Shown: in pieces, positions 1 through 8,020 of the stretch
Position numbering within the stretch: position 1 is the first letter of the stretch
Layout of the letters: each line of letters begins with the position of its first letter
NCBI GenBank assembly: GCA_022842185.1
Contig: JALHQB010000014.1
Location: 1 to 64,000, forward strand
Reading direction: 5' to 3'
Source of the DNA: Acetobacteraceae bacterium
GTDB lineage: Bacteria; Pseudomonadota; Alphaproteobacteria; Acetobacterales; Acetobacteraceae
DNA: 64,000 nt
Translations under genes and position numbers: made by a program
Notes under the pieces: model-generated
Told to the model about the DNA's origin: nothing
Seen by the model: the letters and a program-made list of their open reading frames with translations, nothing else
Databases searched by the model: none

Positions 1-338
1 CGCCGGCACCGGCACCCGCCGCGGCGCCCGCGCCGGCACAACGGGCCTCAGCCCCGCCGGCGTCCTACCTCCAGTCGCTGGCGGCGGCGCTGGAACGGCA
101 GAAGCGCTACCCCGAGGCTGCCCGGGCGCGGCGCGCGATGGGCGTCGCTCTGCTGCAATTCACCGTGCTGCGGGACGGGCGCGTCACACGCTGGCGTATC
201 GAACGCAGCGCCGGCGATGCCGATCTTGACCACGCCGTGGAGGCGATGATCCAGCGGGCGAGCCTGCCGCCCATGCCGTCCAGCATGCCGGGGGACAGCC
301 TGGTGATCACGGTGCCGGTGCGGTTTCAACTGCGGTAG
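1..338 (+). CDS. TonB C-terminal domain protein (5' end outside window)
   Basis: The reading frame is open from the left edge and ends at 338. The first ~20 visible residues are almost only Pro and Ala, a typical periplasm-spanning linker. About 90 residues follow that fit a TonB C-terminal domain: the YLQSLAAALERQKRYP start, the VLLQF-like strand around residue 48, DGRVTRW, and the final strand VPVRFQL. TonB passes proton-motive-force energy from ExbBD to outer-membrane receptors, and the C-terminal domain binds the receptor TonB box. The N-terminal membrane anchor is not in the window, so whether this is a true TonB or another energy-transducing or cell-envelope protein with the same fold is open. 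Confidence 0.75.
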   Translation, partial: PAPAPAAAPAPAQRASAPPASYLQSLAAALERQKRYPEAARARRAMGVALLQFTVLRDGRVTRWRIERSAGDADLDHAVEAMIQRASLPPMPSSMPGDSLVITVPVRFQLR

Positions 339-404
339 GTTGGGGTTGGAGGGGTCGGACGTTGGAGGGGCGCTGCCCCGTGCGCGCGACTATATGGCGA
401 TGGT

Positions 405-645
405 ACGCCTTGGAGAGGGGCGTCGCCCCTCTCCAAACCTCACCTCACCAAAGGCTTAGGGCCTTTGGAAACCTCAACTTTGGTACTGGACGCCGGCGGT
501 CGGCGCCAAGATGAATGCCCCGCTCTTGGCATTTGACCGGGCAAAGAACGCCCCGCCTGACAAGCGCCAAGATCCCGCGGTCCAGGGACCGGTTGGGCCG
601 GGGGGGGGTGGTTGGGCGGGGCAGCGCCCCTCCAACCTTCGCGCC
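405..645. repeat. Family A composite inverted repeat, copy A1
   Basis: This lies in the 470-base gap between the TonB-type gene and a convergent Bug gene. The left half holds a palindrome at 412-434 (GGAGAGGGGCG, one base, CGCCCCTCTCC) and a hairpin CCAAAGGC-TTAGG-GCCTTTGG at 448-468. The right half carries the same modules in opposite order and orientation: CCAAGATCCCGCGGTCCAGGGACC, then a GGGTGGTT box, then GGGGCAGCGCCCCTCC ending near 640. A central ~80 bases differ from the other copies. A further GGAGGGGC fragment lies at 364-380. I see no protein gene in 339-809. Confidence 0.75.
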
Positions 646-809
646 TATCGGGCGCTACCCCTCCAAGCCACCGACGGCATCCTGGGCCGTGGGATTCCTG
701 GTGCCGGTCCGCAACGCGCTCTGATGATGGTCGTCGCGAAAGGGGCAGGCTATCGTTGGGCGGGCCGCATCTGCGAACCGGGCGGCGGACGCTTCATCCC
801 AGCGGATCG

Positions 810-1787
810 TCACTCCGCACGGATGTTGTTGTCCCGCACCACCTGGGTCCATTTCGCCCAATCCGAGGCGAGCGTCTGCGCGAAGCGGTCGCGCCCGCCG
901 CCCACCGGTTCGCCGCCGAAGCTGCGTACCCGTTCGACCACATCGGGCTGTCTCAATATGACGTCCAACTCGGTGTTCATCCGGTCCAGGACCGCATCCG
1001 GGGTCCCGCGCGGCGCCAGCATGCCGCCCCAGAAGCCAACGGCGTAGCCCGGCAGCGTCTCCCCGAAGGTCGGCACGTTGGGATAAGCGGGGGCGCGTTC
1101 GGCGCTGGTCACGGCAATGGCGCGCAGCGTGCCGGCCTCGATCTGCGCGCGGGGCGTGAACAGCCCATCATGGGCGACATCGACATCGCCGCGGATCAGC
1201 GCGGTGATGGAAGGCTGGTTGCCGGTATAGGGGACCAGCGTCACCTCGATGCCGGTCTGACGCATCAGCAGCACCATCGCCAGGTGGTTGATGGCGCCGG
1301 TGCCGGGGTGGGACACGGTGAGCCGCCCCTGGCGTTCGCGCGCCAAAGCGATGAACTCCGCCACCGTGCGTGCCGGGAAGTCCGGGCGGCAGACCAGGGC
1401 CAGCGGGGAGGATTGCGCGAGCACCACCGGCACCAACGACTGCACCTGCTCCACCACCGGTGACCGGTTCACCAACCCCGAGATCAACGTGGAAGGGGAG
1501 GTGTAGAAGAAGGTCGTGCCATCCGGGTTGGATCGCGCGACGTGGTCGGCGGCGACCAGCGTGCTGCCGCCAGGACGGTTCTCGACGATGAAACTGCCGC
1601 CCGGGACTCGCTCGGACAGTTTCTGCGCCAGCAATCGGGCCATGATGTCGTTGGCCCCGCCGGCGGCGAAGCCGACCACGATGCGCACGGGTCGTGATGG
1701 CCAAGCAGCTTGCGCCTGCGCGCCGCCTGCGGTCAGCAGGGCCGGGACTGCCAACATCAGCTCGCGCCGGCCGATCGACTGGGTCAT
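810..1787 (-). CDS. Bug/TctC-family tripartite tricarboxylate transporter binding protein
   Basis: This 325-residue secreted solute-binding protein has an N-terminal signal peptide ending near AQA-AW (residues ~1-28). The Bug-family signatures follow: GFAAGGANDIMARLL (~38-52), VENRPGG and the AxPDGTT segment (~83-93). The family binds small carboxylates and related organic acids in the periplasm through a two-domain clam-shell. The start is set by GGGAGAG eight bases upstream of the ATG. No TctA or TctB membrane genes are nearby, as is common for this expanded family, so the partner transporter and ligand cannot be named. It is transcribed towards the TonB-type gene, with repeat A1 between them. 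Confidence 0.9.
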   Translation of the reverse strand: MTQSIGRRELMLAVPALLTAGGAQAQAAWPSRPVRIVVGFAAGGANDIMARLLAQKLSERVPGGSFIVENRPGGSTLVAADHVARSNPDGTTFFYTSPSTLISGLVNRSPVVEQVQSLVPVVLAQSSPLALVCRPDFPARTVAEFIALARERQGRLTVSHPGTGAINHLAMVLLMRQTGIEVTLVPYTGNQPSITALIRGDVDVAHDGLFTPRAQIEAGTLRAIAVTSAERAPAYPNVPTFGETLPGYAVGFWGGMLAPRGTPDAVLDRMNTELDVILRQPDVVERVRSFGGEPVGGGRDRFAQTLASDWAKWTQVVRDNNIRAE

Positions 1788-1924
1788 GCCGTCTCTCCCG
1801 TTCGTTTCCTGCCGCGAGGATAGCGGCTGAACCGCATGGGCGGAATGATCTGTGCCACGGAGCAGTTATTGCGGCACGGCCGTGAGCGGTGGTGGCCCGG
1901 CGCCGGCGCCAATTGGCGTGAGAA

Positions 1925-1967
1925 CTATACCGTCTGGACGGTTGAATAAACCGTCCAGACGGTATAG
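1925..1967. promoter_or_regulatory. Double-palindrome operator of the TetR gene
   Basis: Two 19-base arms (1925-1943 and 1949-1967) are perfect reverse complements around a 5-base spacer. Each arm is itself an imperfect palindrome of ACCGTC-TG-GACGGT type, so the site offers two adjacent TetR-dimer sites. It ends one base before the first possible start codon (1968) of the TetR gene, so binding would block its promoter or initiation region. The Bug gene starts 138 bases away on the other side and could also be controlled. Autoregulation is inferred from position and symmetry. Confidence 0.85.
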
Positions 1968-2549
1968 ATGCGACGGGACATGGACAACACCCCGACCATC
2001 GACGCCCGCACCCGCATCCTCGATGCTGTCGAATCCCTTGTCGTCCGCCGCGGCGTCACCGGCCTGACGCTGGAAGCCGCGGCGCGTGAGGCGAAGGTCT
2101 CCAAGGGTGGCTTGCTTTACCATTTCGGCTCGAAGGAGGCGCTGTTGGCCGGCGTCATGCAGCGCCTGGCCGGCACCGTGGCGCAGGATTATGCGGACGG
2201 TGTCGCGCTCCAGCCCCAAGGGCCCGGCCGCGCCGCCCGCGCCCAGCTCGCCTGGGCCTTCGGGGAAGCCGATTGTTCCCCTGGCCAGGACCAGCACGAC
2301 CGCATGGCCGCGGTCTGCCTTGCCGCCTTCCACCACGACCCCGTTCTGCTGGATCCGTTGCGCGCGGTGATCGAGGGCATGAAGGCCGACTTGATCGCGG
2401 ACGGCATCCCGCACGGGATCGCCATGACCATCCAGACCGCGACGGATGGCCTGTTCATGGCCCATCTGTTCGGGATGTACCGCCCGACCGAGGCGGACAT
2501 CCTGGCCCTGCGCGCCACGCTCCATGGCCTACTGGAGCAACCCTCATGA
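1968..2549 (+). CDS. TetR/AcrR-family transcriptional regulator
   Basis: This is a 193-residue repressor, or 189 residues if the ATG at 1980 is used; that one is preceded by GGGA. The N-terminal helix-turn-helix (~residues 14-62) contains the typical SKGGLLYHFGSKEALL recognition region. The C-terminal part is a helical ligand-binding and dimerisation domain, with a TetR_C-like end at DPVLLDPLRAVIEG. The gene sits on a long palindromic operator and overlaps the next gene by four bases (ATGA at 2546-2549), so it is the first gene of an exporter operon. It probably represses that operon until an exported compound binds. The inducer is unknown. Confidence 0.9.
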   Translation: MRRDMDNTPTIDARTRILDAVESLVVRRGVTGLTLEAAAREAKVSKGGLLYHFGSKEALLAGVMQRLAGTVAQDYADGVALQPQGPGRAARAQLAWAFGEADCSPGQDQHDRMAAVCLAAFHHDPVLLDPLRAVIEGMKADLIADGIPHGIAMTIQTATDGLFMAHLFGMYRPTEADILALRATLHGLLEQPS

Positions 2550-3586
2550 CCCGGCGCGGACGCGTGCTGACCGGCCTTGCGGTCCTCGCCCTGGCCGCCG
2601 GTGGCTACGCCGTTCTGTCCAATGGCGAGGCGACGCGGCCCGTCGCGACCGTGACCGCGGCGCCGGCCGGGCCGGTCGGGGTTGGCGCGCTCGGGCGTGT
2701 CGAACCATCCTCCCGCATCCGTCGCCTGACCCAGCCGGGCGGCATGGCGGTGACGCGGCTCGACCGTTTGCTGGTCGAGGAAGGCGATGCGGTCACCGAA
2801 GGCCAGTTGCTCGCCGAATTCGCCGATGCCGCGCAGAAGGATGCGGGCGTGGCGCAGGCCGTCGCCGCGGTGGCCGAACAGCGCGCCAGCCTGGACCGCA
2901 TCCGCGCCGCCGGAAGGCCCACCGAGATCGAGGCGCAGCGCGCCCGCATCGCCGCGCTGACCGCGCAGGAGGATCTCGCCTTGCGTGAGGCCGAGCGGTC
3001 CGACCGCCTGGTGCCGACCGGCGCGGGTGCTGTCGCACAGGCCGACCGCAACCGCGCCGTCGCGGTGCGCCTGGCGGCTGAACGTCGTCAGGCCGAGGCC
3101 GAGCTGGAGACCCTGCTCTCCTCCCGCCCCGAGGATCTGGCCCTCGCCGAAGCGCGCCTGGCCGCCGCGGAGGCCGCGCTCGCCAAGGCGCGCGCCGATG
3201 CCGAATTGTCGCGGGTGCGCGCGCCCTTCGCCGGCACGATCCTGCGCGTCATTGCCCGCCCTGGCGACCAGGTCGGCAGCGATGGATTGCTGGAGATCGG
3301 AGATCTCGCCCGCATGGATATCGTCGCCGACGTCTATGAAACGGACCTGCCGCGCCTGCGCGTGGGCGCGGTGGCCGAGGTGGTGGTGCCCGGCGAACCG
3401 CGCCGCTTCGCCGCCACAGTGCGCGAGATCGGCTGGACCGTCCGCCGCACCACCCAGGCGAATACCGACCCGGTGGCCGCGGTGGACAGCCGCACCGTGG
3501 AAGTTCGGCTCGCGCTGGATGAAGCCGGTTCGGAAGCCCTGCGCCGGCGATCCAATATGCAGGTGCAGGTGGCAATCCGGCCATGA
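2546..3586 (+). CDS. HlyD/DevB-type membrane fusion protein of an ABC exporter
   Basis: A 346-residue periplasmic adaptor. It has an N-terminal membrane anchor (~residues 7-22), a biotinyl-lipoyl-like half motif (VEEGDAVTEGQLLAEF), and a long alanine/arginine-rich alpha-helical hairpin (~90-215). The second lipoyl half with SRVRAPFAGTI and a beta-barrel region follow. The GVGALGRVEPSS opening strongly resembles the DevB branch of HlyD adaptors. It would link the inner-membrane ABC transporter encoded by the next two genes to an outer-membrane channel; no TolC gene is in the window. The start overlaps the TetR stop (ATGA) and its stop overlaps the permease start (ATGA), so the genes are translationally coupled. 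Confidence 0.88.
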   Translation: MTRRGRVLTGLAVLALAAGGYAVLSNGEATRPVATVTAAPAGPVGVGALGRVEPSSRIRRLTQPGGMAVTRLDRLLVEEGDAVTEGQLLAEFADAAQKDAGVAQAVAAVAEQRASLDRIRAAGRPTEIEAQRARIAALTAQEDLALREAERSDRLVPTGAGAVAQADRNRAVAVRLAAERRQAEAELETLLSSRPEDLALAEARLAAAEAALAKARADAELSRVRAPFAGTILRVIARPGDQVGSDGLLEIGDLARMDIVADVYETDLPRLRVGAVAEVVVPGEPRRFAATVREIGWTVRRTTQANTDPVAAVDSRTVEVRLALDEAGSEALRRRSNMQVQVAIRP

Positions 3587-4851
3587 ACGTGATGACGAAG
3601 ACGGCTCTGTTGCCCTGGGCGCCGGAGAAGACCGGCGAGGCGCCGCAGGCGGATGCCGCGCCGGCGCCGGTGGCGCGGCCTGGGCTGGTCGCCCTGCTGT
3701 GGCTCCCCACGCGGCTGGCGTGGCGGCAGTTGCGGGCGGAACGCGCAAGGCTGTTCTCGGCCATCGCCGGGGTCATGTTCGCGGCGGTGCTGGTGTTCAT
3801 GCAGTTGGGGTTCCGATCCGCGTTGTTCGACAGCGCGACGCGGCTGCTGTCGAACATGCAGGCCGAGATCTTCCTGATGAACCCGCTGACCACTGCGAGT
3901 TTCCGGCCCGAGCCCTTGCCCCGCGTGCGCGCGCATCAAGCCTTGGCGCTGCCGGAAGTTGCGCAGGCGGTGCCGGTCTATCTCGCGCAATCCACCTGGC
4001 GGAACCCCGACGACGGGTCGCGCCGCGCCATCCAGATGATCGGCTTCGACGTGGAAGCCGGCGCGATGCATTTCGAGGGGCTGGACGCCATCGCGCCCGC
4101 TTTGCGGCGCGTCGATGCAGTGGGCTTCGACGTGCGGTCCCGCCCGGAGTTCGGCGATGTCGCGCGGCTCTATGCCGAGCGCGGCCCCTTTGAGGTGCAG
4201 GTCGGCAATCGCATGGTGCAGATGGCGGGGGTGGTATCAATCGGCCCATCCTTCGGCGCGGACGGCAACCTGGTGATGAATGAGGTGAACTTCCGCCGCA
4301 TGGTGCGCGAGCGCCAGGCGTCCAACACCGACCTCGTCGCCATCCGGCTGCGGCCGGGCACCGACATCGCCTCCGCCCAGCAGCGACTGCGCGAGATTCT
4401 GCCGCAGGATGTCGTGGTGCTGACGCATGCCGAACTGGTGGCGCATGAGCGGATGTATTGGGAAACCGCCACGCCGATCGGCTTCATCTTCGCCTTCGGG
4501 TCCGTCATGGGGCTGATCGTCGGCATGGTGATCGTCTATCAGATCCTGTTCTCCGACATCGCCAATCACCTGCGCGAATACGCGACGCTGAAGGCCATCG
4601 GGTATTCCAACTTCTACCTCGCGCGCGTCGTGATGGCCGCGGCGCTGATCCTGGCCGTGATCGGATTCCTGCCGGGCGCGGCGCTGTCCACCTGGCTGTA
4701 CGGGGTTGTCGCGGATGCGACCTTCCTGCCGCTGGCGATGACGGTCGAACGCGCGACGATGGTGTTCGGGCTGATCTTCGGCATGTGCGCGGCGGCCGGG
4801 CTGCTGGCAATGCGCAAGCTGCGCGATGCGTCGCCGGCGGACATGTTTTGA
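3583..4851 (+). CDS. DevC-like ABC exporter permease (FtsX/MacB fold)
   Basis: A 422-residue inner-membrane permease. It has a cytoplasmic N-terminal leader of ~45 residues and a first transmembrane helix at ~57-78. A large periplasmic domain follows (~80-290), then three C-terminal helices (~295-320, ~348-375, ~392-410), which is the FtsX domain layout. The order MFP-permease-ATPase and the protein length match the cyanobacterial DevBCA glycolipid exporter and its proteobacterial homologues. Such systems export lipids, glycolipids or amphiphiles by a MacB-like mechanotransmission mechanism. The four-base overlap with the adaptor and the one-base overlap with the ATPase (TGATG at 4849-4853) show a tight operon. 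The substrate is unknown. Confidence 0.85.
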   Translation: MNVMTKTALLPWAPEKTGEAPQADAAPAPVARPGLVALLWLPTRLAWRQLRAERARLFSAIAGVMFAAVLVFMQLGFRSALFDSATRLLSNMQAEIFLMNPLTTASFRPEPLPRVRAHQALALPEVAQAVPVYLAQSTWRNPDDGSRRAIQMIGFDVEAGAMHFEGLDAIAPALRRVDAVGFDVRSRPEFGDVARLYAERGPFEVQVGNRMVQMAGVVSIGPSFGADGNLVMNEVNFRRMVRERQASNTDLVAIRLRPGTDIASAQQRLREILPQDVVVLTHAELVAHERMYWETATPIGFIFAFGSVMGLIVGMVIVYQILFSDIANHLREYATLKAIGYSNFYLARVVMAAALILAVIGFLPGAALSTWLYGVVADATFLPLAMTVERATMVFGLIFGMCAAAGLLAMRKLRDASPADMF

Positions 4852-5585
4852 TGGACCCGATCCATATCGAGGGCCTGACCTTCGCCTATGGGGAGGGCGA
4901 GTTGCGCCGCCCGGTGCTGCGCGACGTGTCGCTGACCGTCCATGCGGGAGAAGTGGTGCTGCTGACCGGCCCGTCCGGGTCCGGCAAGACCACGCTGCTG
5001 ACCTTGATCGGCGCGCTGCGGGGCATGCAGGACGGATCGTGCCGCGTGCTCGGCCGCGAACTGCTTGGCGCGTCGGAGCGTGACCGTGTGGTGCTGCGGC
5101 GGTCGATCGGCTTCATCTTCCAGAACCACAACCTGCTCGGCTTCCTGACCGCGCGGCAGAATGTGGCGATGAGCCTGGAAATGGATCTTGCCACCACGGA
5201 GAGCGAAAGGCTTGACCGTGCCGGGGCGATGCTCGCCTCCGTGGGACTGGCGGGGCATGAGGACAAGCCACCATCGAAACTGTCCGGCGGGCAGCGCCAG
5301 CGCGTGGCCATTGCCCGCGCCCTCGTCGGCGGCCCTGGCCTGGTGCTCGCCGATGAACCGACGGCGGCGCTGGACAAGGTCTCGGGTGGCGAAGTGGCGC
5401 ATCTGCTGCGCGACATCGCCAAGTCGCGCGGGACACCGATCCTGATGGTGACGCATGACCCGCGCATCCTGGACATCGCGGACCGCGTCATCACGATGGA
5501 GGATGGGCGGATCGTGGCGGGTGAGATGGCGCATGCGGGCGTTGGAGGGGTTTCACCCCTCCAAGCCACCCCACCAAAGGCTTAA
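4851..5585 (+). CDS. DevA/LolD-like ABC exporter ATPase
   Basis: A 244-residue cytoplasmic ATP-binding subunit for the DevBC-like exporter. Visible motifs: Walker A GPSGSGKTT at ~40-48, Q-loop FQNHN near 88-92, signature LSGGQRQR near 146, Walker B VLADEPTAALD near 165-175, and switch His in THD near 200. The chosen start overlaps the permease stop by one base. The last ~15 residues, from VGGVSP to the end, are encoded by the left arm of a family A repeat, so the natural domain end is near EMAHAG. The tail is probably an accidental extension and may be absent in relatives. Confidence 0.9.
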   Translation: MDPIHIEGLTFAYGEGELRRPVLRDVSLTVHAGEVVLLTGPSGSGKTTLLTLIGALRGMQDGSCRVLGRELLGASERDRVVLRRSIGFIFQNHNLLGFLTARQNVAMSLEMDLATTESERLDRAGAMLASVGLAGHEDKPPSKLSGGQRQRVAIARALVGGPGLVLADEPTAALDKVSGGEVAHLLRDIAKSRGTPILMVTHDPRILDIADRVITMEDGRIVAGEMAHAGVGGVSPLQATPPKA

Positions 5586-5790
5586 GGCCTTTGGAAACCT
5601 CGACTTGGCCCCGGGCATCGTCGGCGGCACAGGTGCCCGAATTTCTGCCTTTTGCCCGGCACGGTTCTCTCATGGGCACCATCCTGCCCGTCGGTACCAC
5701 GTCGAGGTGTCCAGAGGCCCTTAGGCCTTTGGTGGGCGCGACGCACTGCTTCGCGGCGAAGGAGAGGGGCAAAGCCCTTCTCCAAGTCTC
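5541..5790. repeat. Family A composite inverted repeat, copy A2
   Basis: This copy lies between the convergent exporter ATPase and SDR genes. The left arm runs: GGAGGGG-TTTCA-CCCCTCC, then CCACCCCACCAAAGGC-TTAAG-GCCTTTGG, then AACCTCGAC. The right arm mirrors it: GTCGAGGT near 5700, AGGCCCTTAGGCCTTTGGTGGG near 5715-5737, then GGAGAGGGGC-AAAG-CCCTTCTCC near 5761-5784. About 90 bases between the arms are unlike the cores of other copies. The left arm is read into the 3' end of the upstream CDS. Confidence 0.8.
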
Positions 5791-5823
5791 CGATCGACGC
5801 AGTTCCAACGCGGATGAAGCGGC

Positions 5824-6576
5824 TTAATTGCTCCCGCCATCCACCACGAAGTGCTGCGCCGTCACCATCGCGCTGTCATCCGCCGCAAGCCAGAGCACCA
5901 TTCGCGCGATGTCGTCCGGCATCACCCGCCCCTTGAGGCACTGGTTCGCCTGGCTGCGCGCTTCCGATTCCGCTGTCACCCACAGCGCGATCTGCCGTTC
6001 GGTATAGACCCAGCCCGGCACCACCTCATTCACCCGGATGCGGTCGGGGCCGAGGTCGCGGGCCAGGCCGCGCGTCAGCCCCCGCACCGCTGCCTTCGCG
6101 GTGGTATAGACGGGCATCCCGCCCGCGCGGTTCATCCAGGATATGGAACCGAGATTGATGATCGACCCGCCGCCGGCGCGGCGCATCATCGGCACGACCG
6201 ATTGCGCGCAGAAGAACTGGTGGCGCAAATTCGTCGCCATGCGTTCGTCCCAATAATCAGGCTCGACCGTCTCCAGCCCGTGGCGGTCGTCGCGCGCGGC
6301 GTTGTTCACCAGAACGGTGATGTCGCCGAGCCACTGGCCCGCATCCGCCACCGCGGCGCGCAGGGCGGCGATGTCGCGCAGGTCGCAGGGGATGAACAAC
6401 GCGCCAGTATCGGCCGCGACGCGCGCCCCGCCTTCGGCATCGAAGTCCAGGAAGGCGACCTTCGCGCCCTGGTCGGCGAAGCGCGTAACCATCTGGGCAC
6501 CGATGCCGCTCGCGCCCCCTGTCACAAGGACAGCGCGGTCCTCAAGGCTGGGGTAGCGGGCGAAGCGATCAGTCAT
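5824..6576 (-). CDS. SDR-family NAD(P)-dependent oxidoreductase
   Basis: A 250-residue classical short-chain dehydrogenase. It shows the cofactor motif TGGASGIG (~20-27), the acidic residue after beta-2 in FLDFDAE, which favours NAD(H), the NNAA motif and the catalytic Ser-Tyr-Lys set (S in GSISW, YTTAK). It ends with a typical VDGG motif. The start at 6576 was chosen over upstream Met codons because GGAGGAA lies six bases before it. The substrate cannot be told from sequence. It is divergent from an amino-acid binding protein gene 300 bases away and convergent with the exporter operon. Confidence 0.9.
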   Translation of the reverse strand: MTDRFARYPSLEDRAVLVTGGASGIGAQMVTRFADQGAKVAFLDFDAEGGARVAADTGALFIPCDLRDIAALRAAVADAGQWLGDITVLVNNAARDDRHGLETVEPDYWDERMATNLRHQFFCAQSVVPMMRRAGGGSIINLGSISWMNRAGGMPVYTTAKAAVRGLTRGLARDLGPDRIRVNEVVPGWVYTERQIALWVTAESEARSQANQCLKGRVMPDDIARMVLWLAADDSAMVTAQHFVVDGGSN

Positions 6577-6801
6577 GGGTTTCCTCCGACTCGTGGCCGT
6601 CATTGTTGACAGCGATTGCCGCGAACCGCGAGCATCCAAGCCGGGAGACAAAAGTGCCGGTAAAGGCCTTCATCACGTTCTATCCTGCATCGCGGCCGCA
6701 GTGGCGCAGCTGAGGTCGCGCGGCCAGCGCGATCCGGCGCTGGCGGTCCGCCCCGGGGTGCGCCGATGCGCTGCCTCCGTGGCATTCGGTGTGCATGGAC
6801 C

Positions 6802-6824
6802 CCGCGCGTGGCCTGCACGCGCGG
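6802..6824. terminator. Stem-loop in the leader of the orphan amino-acid binding protein gene
   Basis: CCGCGCGTG (6802-6810) and CACGCGCGG (6816-6824) pair perfectly around the loop GCCTG and are followed by TTTCAG. The hairpin lies about 55 bases upstream of the ATG at 6881, in a 304-base divergent intergenic region that otherwise shows nothing recognisable. It could be a leader attenuator, a 5' mRNA stabiliser, or the end of an upstream transcript. Confidence 0.45.
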
Positions 6825-6880
6825 TTTCAGTGTGGCTGGCGACGACGATCCAAACGCAAACATTATCTGGGAGACTTTGC

Positions 6881-7921
6881 ATGAGTTTCAAACGTAGCCT
6901 GGCGGCGGCCTTCGCCGTTCTGTGCGCCGGCTTTTCCGGCACCGCGCAGGCGCAGGGCAATATTCCAAGCCCGACGCTCGATGCCATCCGCGCCCGCGGC
7001 GCGCTGAATTGCGGCGTGGGCACCGGCGTCGCAGGGTTCGCGCTGCCGGACAGCCGCGGCGTGTGGCAGGGGCTTGATGCCGATCTGTGCCGCGGTCTGG
7101 CGGCGGCGATCTTCAATGATCCGACCAAGGTGCGCTTCATCTCGCTTTCCTCCTCCACACGCTTCACCGCGCTGGGGTCGGGTGAAGTGGATGTGCTGTT
7201 CCGCACCAGCACACAGACGATGCTGCGCGACACCACGCTCGGCCTGCGCCACGTCACGACGTATTTCTTCGATGGCCACGGCTTCATCGTGCGGTCCAAT
7301 GCCGGCGTCACGCGCGTCCGCGACATGTCCGGCGCGACCATCTGCTTGATCCAGGGCACGACGAATGAACAGGTGACGGCGGACTATTTCCGGTCGGTCA
7401 ACGTGCCGTTCCAGCCGGTGGTGTTCGAACGCACCGACCAGGCCGCCGCCGCGCTCGCCGCCGGGCGCTGCGACAGCTTCGGCACGGATGCCTCCCAGCT
7501 CGCGGCCGTGCGCTCCACCATGCCGACGCCGGGCGATTGGACTGTCTTGCCGGAGCGTTTCTCGAAGGAGCCCTACGGCGCCTACATCCGGCGTGGCGAT
7601 GACAACTGGCACGACATCGTCCGCTGGTTCACCACCGCGATCATCGAGGCCGAGGAACAGGGCGTGACCACGGCCAACGCCGAGGAAATGCGCCGCACCT
7701 CGGTCAATCCAAACACGCGCCGCCTGCTGGGCGTCACGCCGGAATTCGGGCAGTCGCTGAAGCTCGATCCGGCCTGGGCCTACAACGCCATCCGCGCCAT
7801 CGGAAACTATGGCGAACTGTATGAACGGACGATGGGAGAGGCGACGCCGGTGGCACTGCCGCGCGGGCCGAACCGGCTGCATACGCAGGGCGGGCTGTTG
7901 TACGCGCTGCCGATGCGGTGA
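6881..7921 (+). CDS. General L-amino-acid ABC transporter binding protein (AapJ-like, orphan)
   Basis: A 346-residue periplasmic binding protein with a signal peptide ending in AQA-QG (~residues 1-25). The conserved LDAIRARGALNCGVGTGVAGF start of AapJ/BztA proteins follows, then GVWQGLDADLCRG and the family C-terminus with GNYGELYERTMG and a final GGLLYALP. It is clearly paralogous to the binding protein at 27877-28920, which heads a complete aapJQMP operon. Here no permease or ATPase follows, so this copy may deliver its ligand to the AapQMP complex. The ATG at 6881 is preceded by GGGAG. An upstream in-frame extension lacks coding character and was left out. Confidence 0.88.
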   Translation: MSFKRSLAAAFAVLCAGFSGTAQAQGNIPSPTLDAIRARGALNCGVGTGVAGFALPDSRGVWQGLDADLCRGLAAAIFNDPTKVRFISLSSSTRFTALGSGEVDVLFRTSTQTMLRDTTLGLRHVTTYFFDGHGFIVRSNAGVTRVRDMSGATICLIQGTTNEQVTADYFRSVNVPFQPVVFERTDQAAAALAAGRCDSFGTDASQLAAVRSTMPTPGDWTVLPERFSKEPYGAYIRRGDDNWHDIVRWFTTAIIEAEEQGVTTANAEEMRRTSVNPNTRRLLGVTPEFGQSLKLDPAWAYNAIRAIGNYGELYERTMGEATPVALPRGPNRLHTQGGLLYALPMR

Positions 7922-7924
7922 CGA

Positions 7925-8020
7925 ATGGAAGGTTGGAGGGGCGCCGCCCCTCCAAGCCACCCCGCAGGGGGGCTGCGGTCCCCTGGACCGCGGGAACTTG
8001 GCGCTGATTCTGGGCTGGCC
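7925..8020. repeat. Family A repeat, half copy A3
   Basis: This fills the gap between the convergent binding-protein and cupin genes. It holds GGAGGGGCGCCGCCCCTCC (7936-7954), AAGCCACCCCGC, and a CAGGGGGGCTGCGGTCCCCTGGACCGCGG segment followed by AACTTGGCGC. Only the left half of the composite is present. A role as a two-way terminator is inferred from position. Confidence 0.65.

Noticed and set aside
405-645. Family A repeats as insertion sequences
   Set aside because: No transposase frame lies within any copy and no short target-site duplications could be confirmed by eye; called repeats instead.
2189-3748. Long antisense open frame across the TetR/HlyD genes
   Set aside because: Arg/Gly/His/Ala-rich with no domain motif, fully opposite well-supported genes. 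GC-rich DNA leaves antisense frames open by chance.
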